Made by a program: the position numbers and the translations under genes. This document shows positions 54,990-64,000 of a DNA stretch of 64,000 bases, piece by piece; position 1 is the stretch's first letter, and every line of letters starts with the position of its first letter. The stretch lies in contig NZ_AP014815.1 of NCBI RefSeq assembly GCF_001548095.1, positions 310,001 through 374,000 of the forward strand. Reading direction: 5' to 3'. The notes below the pieces were generated by a model. That model saw nothing but the letters and a program-made list of their open reading frames with translations, had not been told where the DNA came from and ran no database searches. The stretch is from Geminocystis sp. NIES-3708 (GTDB lineage: Bacteria; Cyanobacteriota; Cyanobacteriia; Cyanobacteriales; Cyanobacteriaceae).

Positions 54990-55409
54990 ATGATGAATAA
55001 TTTAAACAAAGCATTACTAGCTATCGGCGTTGTCGGTTTAGGCTCGGTTATCAGTGCTCCCGCTTTTGCTCAAGCTTTCGCTTCTGGTAGCTCTACCATC
55101 GTTTTAATGAACGGTGCTAGTCAATCTGTCGGTGCAGAAATCTCTATCCCCGGTGGGCTTACTTTTTTAGGTGCAACTGGAAATGGTGATGTAACCGTAA
55201 CCCCAGTATTAGCAGATACTCTTGCAGTCAACGAAAATGCTTTTACAACTCTTAATGTTGATCCCGGTTTACCTGATGCTAGTATTCTCTCCGCTACTCC
55301 AACTACTTTCACTGCGGCGGCGGCTCAAGCGTTAGTTGCTGCTGCTGGTGATTTACAAGCACAAGTATCTATCATCCGTGCTGGTGCTGGTGTTGACGGT
55401 TTAGACTAA
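54990..55409 (+). CDS. Secreted single-module protein of unrecognised family
   Basis: 139 residues. The signal peptide is residues 1-27 (MMNNLNKALLAIGVVGLGSVISAPAFA). The mature part of about 112 residues is one copy of a module: a Gly/Ser-rich start FASGSSTIVLMNGASQSVGAEISIPGGLTFLG, a VTPVLADTL stretch, an LNVDPGLPDAS turn, an alanine-rich helix FTAAAAQALVAAAGDLQAQ and the C-terminal VSIIRAGAGVDGLD. The same module occurs four times in the next gene. I do not recognise it. It has no Cys and few charged residues, suggesting an abundant small exported protein. Confidence 0.7.
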   Translation: MMNNLNKALLAIGVVGLGSVISAPAFAQAFASGSSTIVLMNGASQSVGAEISIPGGLTFLGATGNGDVTVTPVLADTLAVNENAFTTLNVDPGLPDASILSATPTTFTAAAAQALVAAAGDLQAQVSIIRAGAGVDGLD

Positions 55410-55917
55410 TCAGGAACAAAATCCTAATCATACTGAATCTGGGAGTTATTTGTTCTTATTCTTAATAACTTAAAAAGCTCCTAAACCCTGCTATAGGATT
55501 AAAACTTATAATAATCTGTTGAATATTAATTCAATTAACAACAACAGTTGAATTTTAGTTTTAATTTTGACATTCACTATCATGGTAAATGTAGTTCACC
55601 CCTCACATTTACCTTTCCCAAAAAAAAGATTTTTAGAAGTTACCCAAAACAATTTAAGTGGGGAAACTAAACTGATGATAAATTTTATGATTTTTAAATC
55701 CATGATTGAGTAGGTAAGTATAATCAATTGTGAATTTTATTTTTCCCAAGGCTTTGATAACAATTAGGTTTAAATCCCCTACCTTTCATTGCATATATAC
55801 AATTAATTTTGTTTAAGTACTTAATAATGGGTAACATAGAATAACAATAAATTTTAACCCTTCACTTACATATTTTTATAATTTTGCCATAGCCATTAAT
55901 AATATATCGAAATAACT
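55410..55917. other. Intergenic region between the two module genes
   Basis: 508 bp, AT-rich, between two same-strand genes of one family. I see no open frame. The spacing is too long for simple coupling, so the second gene probably has its own promoter in this stretch. Confidence 0.4.
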
Positions 55918-57534
55918 ATGTATAAATTTAAAACCCTTTTTGTTATTTTTCTTAGTGCTATAACTTTGGTATCCGTTACAGGTAAAAATGTCATGGCACA
56001 AGCAACAGCCACAGGAAGCGTTTTTATATTTAATCCTAATACTGGTTATAGTCAGTCTGTTAGTGGCGAAATTACTATCCCCGCAGGATCATTTAATGGA
56101 TTAGAAGTAACCCCGAATTTCAGAACGTCCTTAGTTGGAGATAATAATTTTTTTCCAACCAATCCTTTACAAGCTCCAATTACAGATTTACTCATTAACC
56201 CTCAAGGTATTAACTTTACTTTAGCCCCTTCTTTAAATGCCGAAACCGCAGCACTTCTTTCTGGTTTAAGCGTAAATGGTAACTTGCCTGAAATTATTTC
56301 TATTCTTAGGGCTAACCCTGATTTACTTCGAGATGGTTCACAAAATCAAGCCATCGCCACAGGGCAAACTACATTAATCGCTCCTGATGGTTCAGTGCAA
56401 TCTGTTAGTGGTGAAATTGCTTTACCCAACGGATTATTTTATCAAGGGTGGGAAGATCTTGTAAACGGTCCTTGTGGTCCAAGTGCAACAGGATGTTTAA
56501 TAATTTATTCTGTAGATCCTAATAGCTTAGTAAATCCTTTAGCTCCTAATTATCGTCAATTCGGTACAATTCCTCAAGATCCTAATACTCCAAGAATAGA
56601 GCAATTAATCATCAATCCAGGTCCTGTTTCACTATTTTCTAATAATGGTAATAATTATGATCTTAATGCGGCGGCAGCTCAAATTTTATCAGCTGTTCCT
56701 ATAAATGAGCTTTCTAATGTTGTTTCTATTATCCGAGCAGCTAGTGGTTCTAGCGGTCCATTTTCCAGTCGGGTTCAGGGAAGGGCGATGGGGGTAACAA
56801 TGATTTCTACTCCTAGTGGGACAACTCAATCTGTCAGTGGAGAAATAAACCTTCCTGTGGGATTATATTTTGATGATCCTGAAGGTTTGAGTACCAATTG
56901 TCCAGGTAATGCTTGTTTGACGGTTTTACCTGATATTCAATGGTATGGAAATTCAGCTGATACTGCTTATATTCAACAACTTGTTGTCGATCCGGGATTT
57001 GTACAACCCGGAGATCCAAATAACGTTACATTTGCTTTGCGTTCTAGTTCTTTTGATTTCAACGCAGCCGCAGCAGATATTCTTTATCAATATATAGATA
57101 ACGGCTCTTTATCAGATGTTGTTTCTGTTATCCGTGCTGGGGCAGGTGCTGATGGCTTGACTCCTAAAAATCGTCCTGTCGCTAGGGCTTCAGGTACTGT
57201 TACTCTTACTCTTCCCAATGGTGCTGTACAGTCTGTTACAGCTGAATTAAGTCTTCCTAATTCCCTTTATTATACTGGTGCAAATTCTTGTGGTTCTGCT
57301 TGTTTAGTTGTTACCCCTACTCTTGATACTGCTGCAGCAAGTTTAAATAATGATCCTAATCTTTTGTCTGTTACCAGTTTATTAATAGATCCAGGTACAG
57401 CTAATGATCCTACATTGATTCGAGGTTGGGATTTTGATGCGGCGGCGGCGAATGCTTTAAATCAGGCTGGGGATTTACAAGCACAAGTTTCTATTATTCG
57501 AGCTGGAGCTGGGGCTAGTAATGGTTTAGAATAA
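55918..57534 (+). CDS. Secreted four-module protein of the same unrecognised family
   Basis: 538 residues. Signal peptide 1-28 (ending VMAQ). Four modules follow at about 29-142, 143-288, 289-421 and 422-538. Each has xTx..P.G..QSVSGEI.LP.GL near its start (third: TTQSVSGEINLPVGL; fourth: AVQSVTAELSLPNSL), then an IDPG/INPG turn, then FD.NAAAA.IL, then V.SIIRAGAG...GL at its end. The middle modules carry extra Cys pairs (GPCGPSATGC; NCPGNAC; SCGSAC). The last 21 residues, GDLQAQVSIIRAGAGASNGLE, nearly repeat those of the neighbouring 139-residue protein. A tandem fusion of one module is clear; the function is unknown. Confidence 0.72.
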   Translation: MYKFKTLFVIFLSAITLVSVTGKNVMAQATATGSVFIFNPNTGYSQSVSGEITIPAGSFNGLEVTPNFRTSLVGDNNFFPTNPLQAPITDLLINPQGINFTLAPSLNAETAALLSGLSVNGNLPEIISILRANPDLLRDGSQNQAIATGQTTLIAPDGSVQSVSGEIALPNGLFYQGWEDLVNGPCGPSATGCLIIYSVDPNSLVNPLAPNYRQFGTIPQDPNTPRIEQLIINPGPVSLFSNNGNNYDLNAAAAQILSAVPINELSNVVSIIRAASGSSGPFSSRVQGRAMGVTMISTPSGTTQSVSGEINLPVGLYFDDPEGLSTNCPGNACLTVLPDIQWYGNSADTAYIQQLVVDPGFVQPGDPNNVTFALRSSSFDFNAAAADILYQYIDNGSLSDVVSVIRAGAGADGLTPKNRPVARASGTVTLTLPNGAVQSVTAELSLPNSLYYTGANSCGSACLVVTPTLDTAAASLNNDPNLLSVTSLLIDPGTANDPTLIRGWDFDAAAANALNQAGDLQAQVSIIRAGAGASNGLE

Positions 57535-57860
57535 TTGAAATTGAGTGAAAAAGTAGGTAGTTTTTTAAATCAAGAATCTCAAAATACTAAACGAACAAAA
57601 AAGACATCGGAAATCGAATCTTTTGTTCAAAAAACAAATATGTATTATACGGCTATATACTCCAATTCTAACAAGGGGTTTAAACTTCTTGTGAAACCAT
57701 AAAAACCATTACTTATTAACTATCTTCACCAAAAAAACTTTTTCATCACATTTTAATTATTATTTAAAAATCTGCTTCAATTGCTAAAGCTCCTTATCAT
57801 AAAGTTAAGCCTATTTCTAATTGTTCTAACAATTTTTGCTTCTAAATAAATATTCTTTCT
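57535..57860. other. Intergenic region without recognisable gene
   Basis: 326 bp between convergent genes. No open frame, repeat or strong hairpin that I can support. Confidence 0.4.
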
Positions 57861-58595
57861 TTAAATAAGGGGTAATCTTTGATATTTTAAATAGTATCCT
57901 AAAAGAATAAATAAAGCGATCGCTACTGTACCTAGACCGATATAATTAGGAAGCCAAAAAATAGCAGTAATATCATTAATTTTTCCAGCTTCAAGTTGAA
58001 TGTTATATTGATTATTAGCAGTTTTCTCCCACTTAGGAAATTCATTATTATTAATCAATTTAGCACCCCAAGGAAAATTAAATTGTATTTGTAAATCAAT
58101 TAAATCGCCGGAAGAAATAATAATTGTGCCATCATTAGAAATTACTCCCAAAGGACTTAAATCGGCATTCAAATTAAGAGTATTTCTTTCCAATAGAATA
58201 AGATTATTTTGTTGAATGGACATCTTTGCTTCTAATTCTAATAAATTACTAGAATTATTTTTTGCCAGGTTTTGTTGAGATTTTTTGCTGAATTGAGGAA
58301 CAAAAAATTGATTAAATTTACTAACTAATTCTTGCCCATTATTAAAAGGAATTGTAACCACTAATTCTTCTTTAGAAATCCTTTTTGTTTTTCCTTCTAA
58401 TTTTACTGTCTGATGCTCAATATTATTTAACCAAGTATTACCTTCTCCTTGACTAAAACTGGTTAACTGCTCTCCTAATTTTATATGTCCAATTATTGTG
58501 CCTTTATTAGCTTGAGGAAATGTAACTCCGACATCGTATCTAACGCAACCCGTTAAAGTAATTATCAAGCAAAGTAATAATAATATTTTTTTCAC
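57861..58595 (-). CDS. DUF3153 family lipoprotein
   Basis: 244 residues. Lipoprotein signal with Cys at about 17 (LITLTGCVR). The extracytoplasmic domain (about 20-205) is beta-rich and the chain ends with one membrane helix (about 217-236) and a short basic tail. This layout and the opening CVRYDVGVTFPQANKGTIIGHI match DUF3153, found mostly in cyanobacteria and plants' plastids, with no known role. It lies about 95 bp downstream of the RNase R gene on the same strand. Confidence 0.84.
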   Translation of the reverse strand: MKKILLLLCLIITLTGCVRYDVGVTFPQANKGTIIGHIKLGEQLTSFSQGEGNTWLNNIEHQTVKLEGKTKRISKEELVVTIPFNNGQELVSKFNQFFVPQFSKKSQQNLAKNNSSNLLELEAKMSIQQNNLILLERNTLNLNADLSPLGVISNDGTIIISSGDLIDLQIQFNFPWGAKLINNNEFPKWEKTANNQYNIQLEAGKINDITAIFWLPNYIGLGTVAIALFILLGYYLKYQRLPLI

Positions 58596-58690
58596 TGTTT
58601 TTATACTTTTTATTTAATTAATATAATCGGATAATTTTTTTATTAATAAATTTGTCTATTTCAATTTTAATTCCTAATTCCCGATTATTT

Positions 58691-60937
58691 TTAGTCTTCA
58701 AAATCAGAATCGACGGCTGTACTACCACCTCGCACGGTTACTAAATCAATTTGTTGACGGTAATAATCAACGCTTTTAACTTCTACTTCGACAGTATCAC
58801 CTAAACGATAAGCCGTACGATTTTTTCTCCCCACTAAACAAGTATGTCGAGAGCGATATTCATACCAGTCATCTTTGAGTGAGCTAACATGAACTAATCC
58901 TTCTACTAATGAATCTTCTATTTGTACGAAAAAGCCATAGGATTGTACTCCTGTTATTAAACCGCTAAATACTTTTCCCGTGCAATCTTTCATTTTTTCT
59001 GCTTTTTTCAATCCAGTTAAGTCAGATTCTGCATCTTGAGCTATTTTTTCTCTTTCGTTAAGATGGGTGATAAGAGAGTGCAAATCAGCTTCAAGGTTAT
59101 TTTGAATAGCTGGTGGTAAAACATTCCAGTTAATATAACCATGACAAGTACTACTCCGTAAGTCAACACCTTTACTGGAGCGAACATAACGGCGATCGCG
59201 CCCATGTTCAAAAAGTGCTTTTAAAACCCGTTGTATTTGTAAGTCAACATATCTTTGCCCAGGAGAAACACAATGAGTATAAATGGGTAAAGCTAAACCA
59301 AAATGAGGAGCAGGATGTTGGGTATATTTATCAGATTTAAGGGAATTTAAAAGAAGATAATGAAGTACTTTTTCATAATCAGACTTGCCAAATTCTTGAA
59401 TGAGATGATAATAGTCGATAGGTTGTAATTCATCTTCCGATTCTAATCTAAAATCCAGTTGTAAATTAACCACTAATTTTAATAAATCTTCTAATTCGTC
59501 CCAATCTGGTTTTGCTTGAGTACAATAAATAGCAGGTAGTTTTAATTCAGCTAAATGTTCAGCTACCACTTTCCCTACTAATACCATTAATTCCGTCATT
59601 AAAGACAATACGGGCAAAGTAGAATAAGATGCGATCGCACCAATCCTGCCTTCATCTTTAAAATAAGAAGTAATATTATCTAAAGAAATATCAAATCCAC
59701 CTCTTTGTAATCTTTGAGCTTTAACTAAAGGACTTAATTCAAAGAAAAGATGATTGAGTAAATCTAAAGTAGTTTCTAATTCAGGCTTAGTATTACCAGC
59801 ACCCATCATGGTTTGTACTTCTTTGTAAGTCAATTGGTGATCTACACAAATAACAGAAGGTTGAATTTGAGACTCAATAACTTGCCCTTTATCATCTATG
59901 GTAAGAAACACAGAAATCGTCAAACGATCTTCCTTCGGAATTAAAGAAGCACAATTTTGTACGGCTTTAGGTAATAAATCAATAACTTTATCTCCCAAAT
60001 GAACTGTCGTACCACGCTTACGAGCTTCTCGATCTAAATGAGTTTCCGGTTCTACAAAATGAGCAACGTCAGCAATATGAACACCTAAAATCCAATTATT
60101 ATCTTCGTTTTTTTGGAGAGTAAAAGCATTTTCGATGAATAAATCCAGTTGGGTTGTAACTTCTTGCTCAATGGTTATAGTTAAAACATCTCTTAAATCA
60201 AGGCGGTTTTCTAAATCTTGAGGTGTTAGATTTGGTGTTAAAAGAGCTGCTTTTTGTAATACTCGTTCGGAAAATTCTTGAGGTAAATCATGTTTAGAAG
60301 AAACAATATCAGTATCAGCGGCGGTTTCTGCATCACTACCCAATACTCGAATAACTTTTCCGATGGGGGGATTTTGTCCAATAGGATAACGTAAAACATT
60401 GACATGGACTAAATGGTTAACTGCCTCCTCTAAAGATTGACCATTTTCTTTTAAATTTAACTCAAATAGTAATCGGTCATCTAAAGGTACAGCGTTATAA
60501 TCTCCATTATCTTCAATAACTCTTGCTAAAACTGAAGGATTTGCCCTTTCGACAATTAATTTCACTTCTCCTTCAGGAGAACGACGACGAGTGCCTTCTT
60601 TAATGATTTTTACTAAAACTCGATCACTATTCCAAGCATTACTCAGATGACTTTCTCGAATATAAATATCGTCTGCATCTTCTTCATCCTGAATAGCAAA
60701 ACAGAAGCCTTTACTTGAACAACGTAATTTAGCTTCTACTACATCTTCTTCTATCACTCGGCGGTATTTTCCGAACTCTTTTGTAACTACTCCAACTTTT
60801 TCTAAAACATCAAGGGCTATTTGTAGTTTTTCGAGTTCTTCAGCTTCTTCACAGCCCAGTTTTTTTTCGAGTACTTTACCTGGTACAAGTTTATCCACAC
60901 TGAGGTGAGAAAGTATTGTAGCGATTGAAAATTCCAT
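58691..60937 (-). CDS. rnr: Ribonuclease R / RNase II family exoribonuclease
   Basis: 748 residues. An N-terminal helix-turn-helix-like segment and cold-shock domains (about 1-210) precede the RNB catalytic domain: the RNB signature HIADVAHFVEPETHLDREARKRGTTVHLGDKVIDLLPK (with acidic metal ligands, about 288-325), QRLQRGGFDI and the late YTHCVSPGQRYVDLQIQR. An S1 RNA-binding domain (about 655-735) closes the chain (FSGLITGVQSYGFFVQIEDSLVEGLVHVSSLKDDWYEY). Such 3'-to-5' exonucleases degrade structured RNA and help rRNA quality control. Length fits cyanobacterial RNase R. Confidence 0.93.
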   Translation of the reverse strand: MEFSIATILSHLSVDKLVPGKVLEKKLGCEEAEELEKLQIALDVLEKVGVVTKEFGKYRRVIEEDVVEAKLRCSSKGFCFAIQDEEDADDIYIRESHLSNAWNSDRVLVKIIKEGTRRRSPEGEVKLIVERANPSVLARVIEDNGDYNAVPLDDRLLFELNLKENGQSLEEAVNHLVHVNVLRYPIGQNPPIGKVIRVLGSDAETAADTDIVSSKHDLPQEFSERVLQKAALLTPNLTPQDLENRLDLRDVLTITIEQEVTTQLDLFIENAFTLQKNEDNNWILGVHIADVAHFVEPETHLDREARKRGTTVHLGDKVIDLLPKAVQNCASLIPKEDRLTISVFLTIDDKGQVIESQIQPSVICVDHQLTYKEVQTMMGAGNTKPELETTLDLLNHLFFELSPLVKAQRLQRGGFDISLDNITSYFKDEGRIGAIASYSTLPVLSLMTELMVLVGKVVAEHLAELKLPAIYCTQAKPDWDELEDLLKLVVNLQLDFRLESEDELQPIDYYHLIQEFGKSDYEKVLHYLLLNSLKSDKYTQHPAPHFGLALPIYTHCVSPGQRYVDLQIQRVLKALFEHGRDRRYVRSSKGVDLRSSTCHGYINWNVLPPAIQNNLEADLHSLITHLNEREKIAQDAESDLTGLKKAEKMKDCTGKVFSGLITGVQSYGFFVQIEDSLVEGLVHVSSLKDDWYEYRSRHTCLVGRKNRTAYRLGDTVEVEVKSVDYYRQQIDLVTVRGGSTAVDSDFED

Positions 60938-61352
60938 TTACTATATCCTTTCAAATATCTAATAGTTGTGTTGATTCAGGGACTAAATAAAGTCAGCAAA
61001 GTTTTCTTTATACAATCTTTAATGGTGATTATATCTGAATAAAGCAAAACATCTGCGGTAATAGGGGTAACGGTATTGTTATCGGTATGGATTTATATTT
61101 AACTAATTAAAAACGAAAACAAAAGTATGTATAATTCCCATTGTTACCTAATTAATTTTATTTTCAATGTATTAATATATCCTATTTTAAGTACAACGAG
61201 CAAAGGTCTAGTTTACAATCATGAGAATAATTTAATCTTGATCAAGACAAAACAGTCAAAAATAAAAATTGATTTTACTAAAACTTAACACCTTTTTTTA
61301 TTAGCTAGTATAATTGTATTGATACTTTAAGTTAAATAATTTTTTGAGAATT
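60938..61352. other. Intergenic region, divergent promoters expected
   Basis: 415 bp between the divergent RNase R gene and the conserved hypothetical gene at 61353. No open frame with homology is visible; I cannot identify a specific binding site. Confidence 0.4.
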
Positions 61353-62186
61353 ATGACTATTAAGCAATTAGCGTTAATTAGTGATTTTGTGACGGCGAAT
61401 CACGGTAAATATATTGTTAAAGTCTCAGTGTATAGTGATGGTGTGATTTTAGGTTCGGCATTAGCAGGAGAAGATACTGTAGAAAAAGCAGAAGATGAAG
61501 CTAGAAAAAGAGCGATCACCTTGGTTAATACGGATATATTCATAAAAGGATTGATAGAAAAAGATAAAATTATTAATGTTGAAACTTCTGTAAAAACTTC
61601 TCAGGTTAAAATTTCTTCCGAAAGTGAATTTTTAAAAACTTCAAAAAAAGATTCCCCTAAAATCAAATCAAATATAAAATCACTACCCATAGAAGAAAAA
61701 CCAAATTCAGAAGTTTTAGTGTCAGATTCTCCCGACTTATGGGAAAGTACTGCTTCTTTTCCTGCAAATCAGGATGAAATAGAGCAAAATGATTTTCAAG
61801 ATATTGACAATGATAATTTAGAAAATATCTCCGAACCTTCCTTGAGTCCATCTCCCATAGAGAATCAAGAAGTACCAAGTCTTTTGAATAATGAGCCTAT
61901 TCATGAAAGTAATGGTAATTCTAATGATGATAATTTAATATTATTCCCACCATCGACGCAGGAAGAAGATTTACCGTCAGAATCTGTTTTACCGTTACCT
62001 TTAGATGTGGAAGAAACCATCGATTTTTCACAAATTATTGATCAAACCAGTATTGAAATGAAGCGATTAGGATGGACACAAGATCAAGGTAAAAAGTATT
62101 TATTGGAAACCTATGGTAAAAAATCTCGTCATTTACTATCAGATGAGGAATTGATCGAATTTTTACAATATCTTAAAACTCAGTAG
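61353..62186 (+). CDS. Conserved cyanobacterial protein, unknown function
   Basis: 277 residues from ATG 61353 (a TTG at 61344 would add three). The N-terminal domain (about 1-65) begins MTIKQLALISDFVTANHGKYIVKVSVYSDG, with VILGSALAGEDTVEKAEDEARKRAI. A long acidic, Ser/Pro-rich low-complexity middle (about 85-215) follows, and a compact C-terminal domain (about 220-277) reads EMKRLGWTQDQGKKYLLETYGKKSRHLLSDEELIEFLQYL. Both ends look conserved and the middle looks disordered, which suggests a linker between two interaction domains. I cannot assign a function. Confidence 0.68.
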   Translation: MTIKQLALISDFVTANHGKYIVKVSVYSDGVILGSALAGEDTVEKAEDEARKRAITLVNTDIFIKGLIEKDKIINVETSVKTSQVKISSESEFLKTSKKDSPKIKSNIKSLPIEEKPNSEVLVSDSPDLWESTASFPANQDEIEQNDFQDIDNDNLENISEPSLSPSPIENQEVPSLLNNEPIHESNGNSNDDNLILFPPSTQEEDLPSESVLPLPLDVEETIDFSQIIDQTSIEMKRLGWTQDQGKKYLLETYGKKSRHLLSDEELIEFLQYLKTQ

Positions 62187-62444
62187 ATAAATTGTTTTAT
62201 TGAGGCTTTTGTTTCATAAAAAATAGATATAGAATCAATTTAAGGTAATAAATGATCAAATTCAAATACTATTACAAAAATTCAAGATTGCCTATTGTCT
62301 AAGCTTCGACTCCTTTAAAAAGTTGATTAAATATTCTCATAAAAGACAGTTATTGTTTTTTCTGACTGATACCTCTAAACTAAAATCATTAATTTAATCT
62401 TTTATTTTAATCGATTTATCTTTATCCTTTTTCACCATAAGATT

Positions 62445-63413
62445 ATGAACCAATCCACTCAATTTTTAAGTCCTCAATTTTCTCGTTTCTGGTTACACTT
62501 CTGTTTAGGATTTACCAGTTTTTTTAGTTATGCTTTGATTACTTCCTCTATAGGTCAAGATGCGATCGCTTTCGCAGGAATAGAGATAATGGTTGATCCT
62601 TACAACGATTCCAACTTTGAACCATTGTCCATTGAAGCTCCATCAATTAAAACAAATCCATCAGCAAATAATAAAGCATTACCCACAACAAATCAAAATT
62701 ATGGGATAGGAGAAATATTAATTAATGGTAATCCAACCCCCAAACCTCCGACTTTCAGTTCGGGAAATTTAATCAAATCAAATCAAACATTACCACAAAT
62801 CCCTCTTCTATCCGAGCCTTACCGCAAACCGAATACAAATGATGAGATAAATCAAAATTCCACGGATGAAGAGATAACAGAAAAAACTAATGCAACACAA
62901 TTATCTGTCTCCGTATCACCTTTTGATGAAACTCCCAAAGAAAATCAACCAAGTTTATCCTCCGAAAAAAGTGTTAAACCTGTCAGTAACTTATCAATTA
63001 ATTTAAGCCCCAATGCTTCTCCATCAAATAACAATACTTCCATCAATACTGAACAAAATATCAATACGTTGTCATCTCCATCAGTTTTAGGTAAAAGAAG
63101 AAGTTTAAATGATATTCTCGTATTTTCTACACCACCAGAAAACAACTCGAATAATTCTACTGTCAATTCTAAAACACCTGTTAATCAAGAATTATTACTA
63201 ACCACCAAAACTAATATCCATAAAATTTTGGTCAAAGTCAATAATGAAACTCAAGAATCTCAAGTGAGATCTCTTTACCCAGAAGCATTTAGGACAAATT
63301 TAAAAGGAGAGTCAATGCTACAAGTAGGAGTTTTTAGTAATAGCGAAACTGCCCAAGAAATATCTAATTCTTTACAAAAGATGGGCTTAAAAACTTTAAC
63401 AATTAATCACTAA
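62445..63413 (+). CDS. Secreted or membrane protein with SPOR-like C-terminus
   Basis: 322 residues. An N-terminal signal or membrane segment (about 16-45) is followed by a long Asn/Ser/Pro/Thr-rich region (about 50-255) that is probably disordered, and a C-terminal domain (about 256-322): KILVKVNNETQESQVRSLYPEAFRTNLKGESMLQVGVFSNSETAQEISNSLQKMGLKTLTI. The YPEAF, MLQVGVF and helix pattern resemble SPOR-like peptidoglycan-binding domains. Cyanobacterial proteins of this layout are usually unannotated. It lies in the same strand and region as acpP; whether they form an operon is unclear. The stop codon lies within a heptamer repeat. Confidence 0.65.
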   Translation: MNQSTQFLSPQFSRFWLHFCLGFTSFFSYALITSSIGQDAIAFAGIEIMVDPYNDSNFEPLSIEAPSIKTNPSANNKALPTTNQNYGIGEILINGNPTPKPPTFSSGNLIKSNQTLPQIPLLSEPYRKPNTNDEINQNSTDEEITEKTNATQLSVSVSPFDETPKENQPSLSSEKSVKPVSNLSINLSPNASPSNNNTSINTEQNINTLSSPSVLGKRRSLNDILVFSTPPENNSNNSTVNSKTPVNQELLLTTKTNIHKILVKVNNETQESQVRSLYPEAFRTNLKGESMLQVGVFSNSETAQEISNSLQKMGLKTLTINH

Positions 63414-63424
63414 TCATTAATCAT
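63404..63424. repeat. Heptanucleotide repeats at the 3' end of the SPOR gene
   Basis: TAATCAC, TAATCAT, TAATCAT in tandem overlap the last codons of the upstream gene. This is the same TAATCAC word as at 20917. Confidence 0.7.
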
Positions 63425-63687
63425 TAGAATTTTTTGATAAGTCAGGCAATGGGCAAGAGTAATAATAATCGATTTTAAATTTCTTTTTTTGATATATCTA
63501 TTAACCATAGAACAATTTTATTTTGAACTCAATGATGCACTTGTTCCTTTTTTAGATATTATTATTAATTGCTTACCAAAAAAATGTAAACTTAAAAACA
63601 GTCACACCGTCTTGTATTGATTTTATTTCCTTCATTAAGGTAAAAACAACAAGCGGATTAATAAATAATACGAATATTCAAATAAAT

Positions 63688-63936
63688 ATGAACCAAGAAA
63701 TATTGCAAAGAGTACAAGAAATCGTAGTAGAACAATTAGACGTTGAAGCTGATCGTGTAACCCCTGAAGCTAATTTTGTGAATGACTTAGACGCAGATTC
63801 TTTAGACGTTGTAGAATTAGTGATGGCCTTAGAAGAAGCATTCGAGATCGAAATCGGTGATGAAGAAGCTGAGAAAATTGCCACCGTTGGAGATGCTGTT
63901 GCTCATATTGAAAGTAAAACTCAAGCGGCGGCTTAA
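63688..63936 (+). CDS. acpP: Acyl carrier protein
   Basis: 82 residues. The phosphopantetheine attachment site is Ser38 in [17 protein letters not shown], and the acidic helices II/III are typical of bacterial fatty acid synthase ACP. It carries acyl chains for fatty-acid elongation and lipid A/lipid synthesis. The gene next to it in many bacteria is fabF, which would lie past the right edge. The ATG is at 63688, preceded by an AT-rich stretch of about 270 bp. Confidence 0.97.
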   Translation: MNQEILQRVQEIVVEQLDVEADRVTPEANFVNDLDADSLDVVELVMALEEAFEIEIGDEEAEKIATVGDAVAHIESKTQAAA

Positions 63937-64000
63937 TTAGTTCAATGATAGCCAATTTTTAGTAAATATATAAACTTCTTTTTGGTTATCTGAATTTTTA

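Overview
The window is chromosomal DNA from a low-GC, AT-rich cyanobacterium. Supporting signs are the thylakoid protein Thf1/Psb29, the D1-processing protease CtpA, a PATAN-type chemotaxis locus, DUF2808 and DUF3153 proteins, and at least 15 copies of the HIP1 octamer GCGATCGC. Gene content and base composition resemble Geminocystis/Cyanobacterium-type strains, but that is an inference. There is no rRNA, tRNA, CRISPR array or intact insertion sequence that I can see. Most of the window is ordinary core genome with small operons on both strands.

Layout. 1-7,200: OsmC protein, a remnant of an ABC permease, a tandem PTPS/QueD fusion, an M90-type peptidase, prfB with its +1 programmed frameshift, an AI-2E family membrane protein, and a DUF6515/DUF2092 pair. 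7,200-18,050: DprA/LOG-like protein, thf1, serS, a small secreted HExxH protein, histidine kinase, SDR, hisD, and a coupled pair made of an ABC1-family kinase and a histidine kinase-like protein without its phospho-acceptor His; then fbp. 18,138-24,593: a guanidine-I (ykkC) riboswitch followed by the nickel-dependent guanidine hydrolase gene gdmH, a GST, a small coiled-coil ORF, hypA- and hypB-like nickel chaperones and a three-gene ABC importer. This is a complete sense, import, hydrolyse and metallate module for guanidine. 24,681-31,123: LysR regulator, two secreted proteins, cupin and EamA exporter, a cytosine-deaminase-like amidohydrolase, and modAB without modC.

31,490-39,850: an MHYT membrane protein, then a five-gene chemotaxis operon (CheY, CheW, MCP, CheA-REC, PATAN-REC) of the type that controls type IV pili in cyanobacteria. 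40,012-44,328: a poorly characterised envelope cluster made of a lipoprotein with solute-binding and VWA domains, a membrane-anchored coiled-coil protein and a second related solute-binding protein; a dead PemK-type toxin-antitoxin pair sits inside it. 44,490-50,915: RimK-type aspartic protease, class I ribonucleotide reductase alpha with two candidate NrdR boxes, map, ctpA and an EVE-domain protein.

50,940-57,534: the least explained part. It holds a 1,137-residue probable outer-membrane protein with a near-perfect triplicated 153-bp repeat, and two neighbouring secreted proteins sharing an unrecognised module of about 110-145 residues, in one copy and four copies. 57,861-63,936: DUF3153 lipoprotein, RNase R, two conserved hypothetical proteins (one with a SPOR-like C-terminus), and acpP at the right edge.
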